Notes under the pieces: generated by a model
What the model saw: only the letters and a program-made list of their open reading frames with translations
The model's database searches: none
What the model was told of the DNA's origin: nothing
Made by a program: the position numbers and the translations under genes
NCBI GenBank assembly: GCA_049516155.1
Contig: JBEKTJ010000285.1
Coordinates: 1 to 7,343, forward strand
Direction: 5' to 3'
From: Bog-159 sp049516155
Lineage (GTDB): Bacteria; Acidobacteriota; Terriglobia; Bryobacterales; Bryobacteraceae
Length of the DNA stretch: 7,343 nucleotides
Shown: in pieces, positions 1 through 4,719 of the stretch
How positions within the stretch are numbered: the first letter of the stretch is position 1
Layout: each line of letters begins with the position of its first letter

Positions 1-248
1 GAGCGCGGGACTTGGCCTGAGCATAGCCTCCCTGGGCCTCTACGAGCTTTCGCAACTCGTTCGCGAGCACTGCGCCGACGCTGGTGGCTTGCTGCGCGGC
101 TATGGATCGCGCCGCTTAAAAGAGGCGCTGGTCGATCGCCAGTGTAATGAACCAGATCCAGAATGTGACCCGAGCGCACGCGCGGTATGCCACCGCTGTC
201 GCGGAACGAGCTTGCGCTTAGATCCGAAAGGTTGTAAGTTTAAGGGAG
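1..248. other. No confident gene; edge of possible truncated frames
   Basis: This stretch holds nothing I can call with confidence. One plus-strand frame is open from base 2 to a stop at 368-370 and contains a CxxC pair (around bases 188-199) and other cysteines. It has no visible start, resembles no family I know, and runs through the strong hairpin at 251-276. A minus-strand frame from about base 117 to the left edge reads as a plausible alanine-rich peptide but has no ATG and no ribosome binding site. Both have GC-rich third positions, so codon bias does not separate them. Either could be the end or the beginning of a gene cut by the window edge. Confidence 0.3.
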
Positions 249-250
249 GT

Positions 251-276
251 GCCACGGTCGGTTTCCCGGCCGTGGC
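251..276. repeat. Hairpin 1: 11-bp inverted repeat with 4-base loop
   Basis: Arms GCCACGGTCGG (251-261) and CCGGCCGTGGC (266-276) flank the loop TTTC. In plus-strand RNA all eleven positions pair, counting one G-U wobble. In minus-strand RNA the same position is a C-A mismatch and the loop reads GAAA, a GNRA-type tetraloop. On the plus side only a short TTT follows, so it is a poor intrinsic terminator. On the minus side it lies 7 bases after the stop of the small frame 284-373 and could close that transcript, although the following U-tract is weak. Confidence 0.6.
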
Positions 277-283
277 TTTGCGG

Positions 284-373
284 TTACTTTCGGCGACGGC
301 GCCGCGAAATGCGCATCGTCACCATGATCGCCGTTGTCGCGGCGATCATAACGGTCAACGTGATGATTAACAT
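284..373 (-). CDS. Putative 29-residue small membrane protein
   Basis: I do not recognise this protein. It is an ATG-started frame of 29 codons ending in TAA. A perfect Shine-Dalgarno (GAAAGGAGG on the minus strand, bases 388-380) lies 6 bases before the ATG, as good as or better than the sites of the long genes here. Residues 2-20 are hydrophobic (Ile, Leu, Val, Met, Ala, with six Thr and no charge), enough for one membrane helix. Residues 21-29 read RISRRRRRK. By the positive-inside rule the tail would face the cytoplasm. A strong hairpin (390-443) lies upstream in its leader and another (249-276 region) just after the stop. Possible roles are a small membrane regulator, a type I toxin-like peptide, or a leader peptide; the Ile/Thr/Val content would allow the last, but no biosynthetic gene follows. 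A 67-codon frame on the opposite strand lacks a properly spaced ribosome site. The call rests on the ribosome site and composition only. Confidence 0.45.
   Translation of the reverse strand: MLIITLTVMIAATTAIMVTMRISRRRRRK
324..349. repeat. Hairpin 2: 9-bp perfect inverted repeat
   Basis: ATGATCGCC (324-332) and GGCGATCAT (341-349) are exact reverse complements separated by GTTGTCGC. It lies inside the putative 29-codon minus-strand gene, in the codons for residues 9-17, so its mRNA could fold on itself within the coding region. Confidence 0.55.
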
Positions 374-389
374 CCGTTGCCTCCTTTCG

Positions 390-443
390 CCTAAACGTTG
401 GATTGGCCGGCCCGGGTACAAATCCGGGCCGGCAGCGTTTAGG
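390..443. repeat. Hairpin 3: two-tier stem-loop
   Basis: The inner stem is a perfect 10-bp inverted repeat, GCCGGCCCGG (406-415) and CCGGGCCGGC (424-433), with an 8-base loop. The outer stem is a perfect 8-bp repeat, CCTAAACG (390-397) and CGTTTAGG (436-443). The tiers are separated by an asymmetric internal loop of 8 and 2 bases. A smaller repeat, GGACG/CGTCC (442-446 and 455-459), overlaps the outer stem and could compete with it. On the minus strand the structure would sit directly upstream of the ribosome site of the 29-codon frame. On the plus strand it is about 220 bases upstream of recA. No U-tract follows on either strand, so a simple terminator is unlikely. Confidence 0.6.
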
Positions 444-459
444 ACGCCGTAAAACGTCC

Positions 460-650
460 CACCGCTTTCTAACGGGCGAAAACCGTAACTTGAGAACTAC
501 CGTGCCCGGAGCGTACCGGCATTCTCTTGGCAAGATTCGCCTGGCCGAAGCCTAAGGCCCGCGACCCGGTGGCGGTTCACTCCTCCCGGCTCATCCCTCA
601 AATTATGCGGAGAGAACTTCCCGCTATCCGGCACGAGATTGCTTCCTGGT
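460..650. other. recA upstream region, promoter not resolved
   Basis: No gene is visible here. Hexamers resembling a -35 element occur at 490-495 (TTGAGA) and 527-532 (TTGGCA), but neither has a convincing -10 at 16-18 bases. A 10-base sequence occurs twice, GAGAACTACC (492-501) and GAGAACTTCC (612-621), with one mismatch. I find no classical GAAC-N4-GTTC or CTGT-N8-ACAG SOS box. Confidence 0.3.
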
Positions 651-657
651 AAGGAGG
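651..657 (+). promoter_or_regulatory. Ribosome binding site of recA
   Basis: AAGGAGG is a perfect match to the anti-Shine-Dalgarno sequence and lies 9 bases before the ATG at 667. It fixes the recA start, which also aligns with the N-terminus of E. coli RecA without any gap. Confidence 0.85.
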
Positions 658-666
658 AAATCTCAT

Positions 667-1731
<1,065 letters not shown>

Positions 1732-1754
1732 CGGGCCTCGCGCGGCCCATCCGC

Positions 1755-1783
1755 AAAAAAAAGCCCGAAAACAGGCCATTTTT
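1755..1783 (+). terminator. Probable recA terminator, possibly bidirectional
   Basis: An A8 run (1755-1762) is followed by GCC, an 8-base loop (CGAAAACA), GGC, two unpaired bases and T5 (1779-1783). The A and T runs can extend the short GC stem, giving a weak intrinsic terminator. A separate stem, GGGCC/GGCCC (1733-1737 and 1744-1748), lies between it and the recA stop but has no U-tract. The GC core is only 3 bp, so this is a moderate call. Confidence 0.4.
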
Positions 1784-1796
1784 CGCGCGTTCTCTC

Positions 1797-1826
1797 TTTA
1801 CATCGAGTTTCGCCTTCCCTTATTAT
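1797..1826 (+). promoter_or_regulatory. Sigma70-type promoter of the HU gene
   Basis: TTTACA (1797-1802) matches TTGACA at five of six positions and TATTAT (1821-1826) matches TATAAT at five of six, with an 18-base spacer. The start of transcription would fall near 1833, giving an untranslated leader of about 125 bases before the HU gene. This is the best promoter match in the window. Confidence 0.55.
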
Positions 1827-1831
1827 TGTTA

Positions 1832-1856
1832 CGTAATCGCGCCGCCGCCCATTACG
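1832..1856. repeat. Dyad overlapping the predicted HU transcription start
   Basis: CGTAAT (1832-1837) and ATTACG (1851-1856) are exact reverse complements around 13 GC-only bases. The dyad sits at the predicted transcription start, where a repressor would act. It could also fold as a hairpin at the 5' end of the mRNA. The function is inferred from position only. Confidence 0.35.
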
Positions 1857-1959
1857 GGCGCGCGGCCGGCGCCTTAATTTCGATGGATGGCGTTTGGGGC
1901 CTCCCTCCACGGGCGGTCCTTGAGTTTTTTGAATCGATGGTGAGAACCAAAGGAGATCT

Positions 1960-2268
1960 ATGGCAAGTCAACGTTTGACGCAGACGCAACTGGTGAGAAG
2001 CCTCGCCGAGAGTTGCGAAGTAAACAACAAGGTAGCCCGCCAGTTTCTGGACTCGCTTTCCAGCGTGGCGATCGCGGAAGTGAAGAAGAACGGGGTGTTC
2101 GTACTGCCGGGTATTGGACGGCTGGTACGCCAGGACCGTAAAGCCCGCGTGGGCCGCAATCCCGCGACCGGGGAGACCATCAAGATCCCGGCGAAGAAGG
2201 TAGTAAAGTTCCGCGTGGCGAAAGCCGCCAAGGATGCCATCGTCCCGCCGAAGAAAAAAGCCGGGTAA
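1960..2268 (+). CDS. HU/IHF-family nucleoid DNA-binding protein
   Basis: This is a small dimeric DNA-bending protein of the HU/IHF family, which compacts the nucleoid and assists replication, recombination and transcription. The 102 residues show the N-terminal helix-turn-helix dimerisation part (about 5-42), then the beta sheet with GIGRL (51-55). The flexible arm contains the family signature GRNPATGE (65-72); Pro68 is the residue that intercalates between base pairs in HU. The C-terminal helix follows (IPAKKVVKFRVAKAAKD, 76-92), then a short extra basic tail, PPKKKAG. The family is usually 90-95 residues, so the tail is slightly long. The sequence does not tell HU from IHF subunits; HU is the default for a homodimer. 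The start is supported by AAAGGAG (1949-1955) 4 bases before the ATG. It appears monocistronic, with its own promoter and a strong terminator. Confidence 0.96.
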   Translation: MASQRLTQTQLVRSLAESCEVNNKVARQFLDSLSSVAIAEVKKNGVFVLPGIGRLVRQDRKARVGRNPATGETIKIPAKKVVKFRVAKAAKDAIVPPKKKAG

Positions 2269-2282
2269 GCAAGTTCCATTAA

Positions 2283-2328
2283 CAAAGTCCCCGCGAGCCT
2301 GCATGTGTGCCCGCGGGGATTGTTTTTT
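2283..2328 (+). terminator. Strong intrinsic terminator of the HU gene
   Basis: TCCCCGCG (2288-2295) and CGCGGGGA (2312-2319) form a perfect 8-bp GC-rich stem, followed by TTG and T6 (2323-2328). The flanking ACAA (2283-2286, allowing for a small bulge) and TTGT (2320-2323) extend the stem. On the minus strand the stem is followed by CTTTGTT, so it may also stop convergent transcription from tatA, whose stop lies about 60 bases away. Confidence 0.9.
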
Positions 2329-2337
2329 CAAAAACAA
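2320..2337. repeat. AT-rich 8-bp inverted repeat after the terminator
   Basis: TTGTTTTT (2320-2327) and AAAAACAA (2330-2337) are exact reverse complements separated by two bases. The left arm is the U-tract of the HU terminator. On the minus strand the repeat ends in a T-rich run, so it may help termination of the convergent tatA transcript. Confidence 0.4.
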
Positions 2338-2390
2338 AATGTCCGGGTGGTGGATGAGATCCGCCCAACGTGCGGGCAGCCTCCGGAAGC

Positions 2391-2561
2391 CTATTGCTTC
2401 TTCCCGTCGTCGCCGACCTTGTCGTCGCTCTTCATGGCGTCTTTGAAGTTGCGGATTCCTTCACCCAAGCCCTTCGCGAAATCCGGAATCTTCTTGGTGC
2501 CGAACAGCAGCACCACGACCACCAGAATCACGCATAGCTCAGGAAAGCCAATAGATCTCAT
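2391..2561 (-). CDS. tatA: TatA/E twin-arginine translocase subunit
   Basis: TatA oligomerises in the inner membrane to let folded proteins with twin-arginine signal peptides through. The 56-residue product has the family layout. A short N-terminal membrane helix (residues about 5-20, Val/Leu-rich) carries the polar residue Glu8. The FG hinge is at 20-21, followed by TKKIPD and an amphipathic helix (about 25-43, GLGEGIRNFKDAM) with Phe39, which is conserved in TatA. A short charged tail (SDDKVGDDGKK) ends the protein. E. coli TatA is about 89 residues; this short form is common outside the enterobacteria. The start is fixed by AAGGAGG (2572-2566, minus) 4 bases before the ATG. No tatC or tatB is adjacent, so it is an orphan copy whose partner lies elsewhere. 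It converges on the HU gene and diverges from the TolC operon. Confidence 0.93.
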   Translation of the reverse strand: MRSIGFPELCVILVVVVLLFGTKKIPDFAKGLGEGIRNFKDAMKSDDKVGDDGKKQ

Positions 2562-2581
2562 ATGGCCTCCTTATCGCCTCT

Positions 2582-2612
2582 ATTGTACAGGAAACGGCCA
2601 AGATGCGTGCAA
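2582..2612 (-). promoter_or_regulatory. Candidate tatA promoter
   Basis: Reading the minus strand, TTGCAC (2612-2607) and TACAAT (2587-2582) stand 19 bases apart, just upstream of the tatA ribosome site. The -10 element is good (five of six) but the -35 is weak and the spacer long. The start of transcription would be about 15 bases before the ATG, leaving just enough room for the ribosome site. Confidence 0.3.
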
Positions 2613-2682
2613 CGCCCGTCTCAGGCGCGCGGCAGCCCGGCGGCCTCGGGATGGTACGCTTATAGATGAAGAAAACAAACGC

Positions 2683-2707
2683 CGATCGGGCTTGCCCCTT
2701 CCGATCG
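2683..2707. promoter_or_regulatory. Inverted repeat, candidate operator of the TolC operon
   Basis: CGATCGG (2683-2689) and CCGATCG (2701-2707) are perfect reverse complements around 11 bases, in the gap between divergent tatA and the TolC operon. Arms of this size and spacing suit a dimeric repressor, for example of the TetR type that often controls efflux genes. A plausible -10 (TAATAA, 2729-2734) lies 21 bases downstream, so a bound protein would cover the -35 region. As RNA it could also form a hairpin. The assignment is inference. Confidence 0.35.
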
Positions 2708-2817
2708 AACAAAACCTCCGCGCATGCGTAATAAACTAGTGGTTCGCGCGTCACCAATAGCGCGGCCCAGGCGCGCGCCAGCCCACCGGTGCCGCATCGT
2801 CTAAAACGGTCGATTCA

Positions 2818-4719
2818 ATGAAACTCTTTCAAACGCCGCTTCGAGTCTTAGCTATTGCCCTGGTCTTATGCGCCTGCGCGGCAGCCCAGCAGGAAATCAG
2901 CATCCAGCCACCCACCGGTGGCTGGAGTTTCGTCACAGGTCCTTACCGGGCCGGCAGCGTGCCCGCCATCCGGCTGCAGAATTCTTCCCGTTTCGCTTCG
3001 CTGATCCGGGCGGGCAATCTCTATCTGTCGGCGCGGGATGTGGTGGCGTTGGCCATCGAAAACAACATCGACGTGGAAATCCAGCGATACGGTCCGCTGC
3101 TGGCGCAGCAAATACTCCTGCGCGCGAAAGCCGGCGGCGCGCTGCGCAGCGTGGGCTTGGGGGTGGCCGCCGGCCCCCAGAGCGTCAGCTTGCAGGGCGT
3201 CAGCGTAAACACATCCGGCGGCGTCGGCATCAGCGCGGGCAACGGAGTTGGATCGGGCGGCGGCATCACCACGCAGTTGGGGCCCTCGATTCCGTCTTTG
3301 GATCCCACGCTTCTGGGCGTCGCGAGCTTCGGACATACCACTTCTCCACAGAGTAACGAGGTGCTCACGAATACTCCCGTCCTGGTGGACACCACGCGCA
3401 CTTACGAGGCCCAATATGTGCAGAATTTCGATTTCGGCCTGACAGCCCAACTGACCTACGTGAGTACACGCGTGGGAATCAACAGCTCTTCCTATAGCCT
3501 GAATCCGTTTACCTCCGGCGACCTCGATTTGATTCTGACGCAAAATCTGCTGCAAGGATTCGGGCGGGCGGTCAACGGCCGCAACATTCGCGTGCAGAAG
3601 AATAATGTGAAAGTCAGTGCGCTGCAATTCAAGCAGCAGATTATCGCCACTGTCTCCGCCGCCCTGAACCTCTATTGGGACTTGGTCAGCTTCGATGCAG
3701 ATGTACGCGCGCGCCAGCATGAAGTGGCCACCGCGCAGCAACTTCTTGACGACAACAAGAAACTGGTGCAGTTCGGAACGGCGGCGCCCATCGAAATCAC
3801 GCGCGCGGAATCCCAGTTATACGCCAGCCAGCAGGATCTGGTCACTTCCCAGACCAACCTGCTGCAGCAGGAAACCATCTTGAAAAATTACCTGAGCCGC
3901 AACGGCGTTGCGGACGCGGGCTTGACGGCGTTACATATCGTTCCGCTCGATAAGTTTCAAATTCCCGAGAAGGATGAAGCCCTTCCGCTCGAAGACTTGA
4001 TTCACGCGGCCCTGGCGAAGCGCCCGGAGATGGAGCAGGCCCACCTCAACCTGGCAAGCAATGAGATGAACCTGGTGGGCATCAAGAACTCTCTCAAACC
4101 TACCTTACAGGCCTTTGCCGAAGTGACTAACAACGGCCTGTCGGGTGAACTCGCGGGGGTCGGACTGCTCCAGGGTTACAACGGTCCGCTGGTTGGTGGA
4201 TACGGCAATCTGCTTTCGCAGATCTTTCGCAGGGATTATCCGAACTATTCGGCGGGCATCTCGCTCAACATATACTTGCGCAATCGGGCCGCTAAGGCCG
4301 ACTATGCTACCAGCTTGTTGGAACTGCGGCAAAATGAGCTGAACCTGCGCAAGAACATCAATCAGATCCGGGTCGATGTGCAGAACGCCATAGTGGGCCT
4401 CGAGCAGGCCCGCTCCCGCTACGAGGCCGCCACGAAATCCCGCGTGCTTCAGGAGCAAACGTTGGCCGGCGATCAAAAGAGGTATGCCCTGGGCGCGACC
4501 GTGGCCTTTCAGGTGGTGCAGGACCAGCGCGATCTGGCCACTTCCCAGAGCAGCGAAGTGCAGAGCATGGCCAACTACACGCACGCACGGATCGCCTTGG
4601 ACCAGGCGCTGGGCGTCACCTTGGACGTGAACGAGGTTTCGATCGATGAAGCCTTGAAGGGGCAGATCTCGCAACCTTCGACACTGCCCGCGGACCTGCC
4701 CAAGGAGGATCGTCCATGA
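2818..4719 (+). CDS. TolC-family outer-membrane efflux/secretion channel, first copy
   Basis: TolC proteins form trimeric ducts through the outer membrane and periplasm that work with inner-membrane pumps in efflux or type I secretion. The 633 residues begin with a signal peptide (hydrophobic 7-20, likely cut at AAA/Q near residue 23; LCAC at 17-20 is a possible but poor lipobox). Two structural repeats follow. Repeat one has a helix (about 72-108, with LAIENNIDVEIQRY), a Gly/Ser-rich insertion (111-165), beta segments (about 198-242, ending LTQNLLQGFGR) and a long coiled helical stretch (255-362, ending LSRNG). Repeat two has a helix (391-425), beta segments with a loop (428-487) containing FRRDYP (470-475), and a helical stretch (490-600). 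It is well above the 493 residues of E. coli TolC, mainly from enlarged loops. No ribosome site precedes the ATG, but the signal peptide supports this start. It overlaps the next gene by 4 bases. Substrate and pump are unknown. Confidence 0.9.
   Translation: MKLFQTPLRVLAIALVLCACAAAQQEISIQPPTGGWSFVTGPYRAGSVPAIRLQNSSRFASLIRAGNLYLSARDVVALAIENNIDVEIQRYGPLLAQQILLRAKAGGALRSVGLGVAAGPQSVSLQGVSVNTSGGVGISAGNGVGSGGGITTQLGPSIPSLDPTLLGVASFGHTTSPQSNEVLTNTPVLVDTTRTYEAQYVQNFDFGLTAQLTYVSTRVGINSSSYSLNPFTSGDLDLILTQNLLQGFGRAVNGRNIRVQKNNVKVSALQFKQQIIATVSAALNLYWDLVSFDADVRARQHEVATAQQLLDDNKKLVQFGTAAPIEITRAESQLYASQQDLVTSQTNLLQQETILKNYLSRNGVADAGLTALHIVPLDKFQIPEKDEALPLEDLIHAALAKRPEMEQAHLNLASNEMNLVGIKNSLKPTLQAFAEVTNNGLSGELAGVGLLQGYNGPLVGGYGNLLSQIFRRDYPNYSAGISLNIYLRNRAAKADYATSLLELRQNELNLRKNINQIRVDVQNAIVGLEQARSRYEAATKSRVLQEQTLAGDQKRYALGATVAFQVVQDQRDLATSQSSEVQSMANYTHARIALDQALGVTLDVNEVSIDEALKGQISQPSTLPADLPKEDRP
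4702..4708 (+). promoter_or_regulatory. Ribosome binding site of the second TolC gene
   Basis: AAGGAGG lies inside the last codons of the first TolC gene, 7 bases before the ATG at 4716. The start overlaps the upstream stop as ATGA, so ribosomes ending the first gene can begin the second. Confidence 0.85.

Larger units (their letters stand above)
2562..2817. other. Divergent intergenic region between tatA and the TolC operon
   Basis: These 256 bases contain no supportable gene. They hold the candidate tatA promoter, the 7+7 inverted repeat, and a possible TolC-operon -10 (TAATAA at 2729-2734) whose -35 is unclear. A second -10-like element, TATAGA (2661-2666), also lacks a -35. The last 80 bases are GC-rich with CGCG-rich self-complementary stretches, so the operon leader is likely structured. 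Confidence 0.5.

Noticed and set aside
22..32. GGGAGG followed by ATG on the minus strand near the left edge
   Set aside because: The spacing is only 2 bases and just a few codons are visible, so it cannot be supported.
380..386. CCTCCTT complementary to the recA ribosome site, possible sequestering sequence
   Set aside because: It is fully explained as the ribosome site of the minus-strand small gene, and 265 bases separate the two with no extended pairing.
411..433. tRNA T-arm look-alike, 5-bp stem with loop TACAAAT
   Set aside because: No D-arm, anticodon arm or matching 5' acceptor strand is found upstream, and the stem is part of a longer perfect hairpin.
249..452. Plus-strand 67-codon frame with a hydrophobic segment, antisense to the 29-codon frame
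   Set aside because: Its GTG start is directly against the AAGGGAGG stretch with no usable spacing, the inner ATG (309) has no ribosome site, and it spans three hairpins. The hydrophobic stretch mirrors that of the better supported minus-strand frame.
2866..3741. Long 291-codon minus-strand open frame
   Set aside because: It is antisense to the first TolC gene, has no ribosome site and no recognisable domain, and is typical of GC-rich coding DNA.
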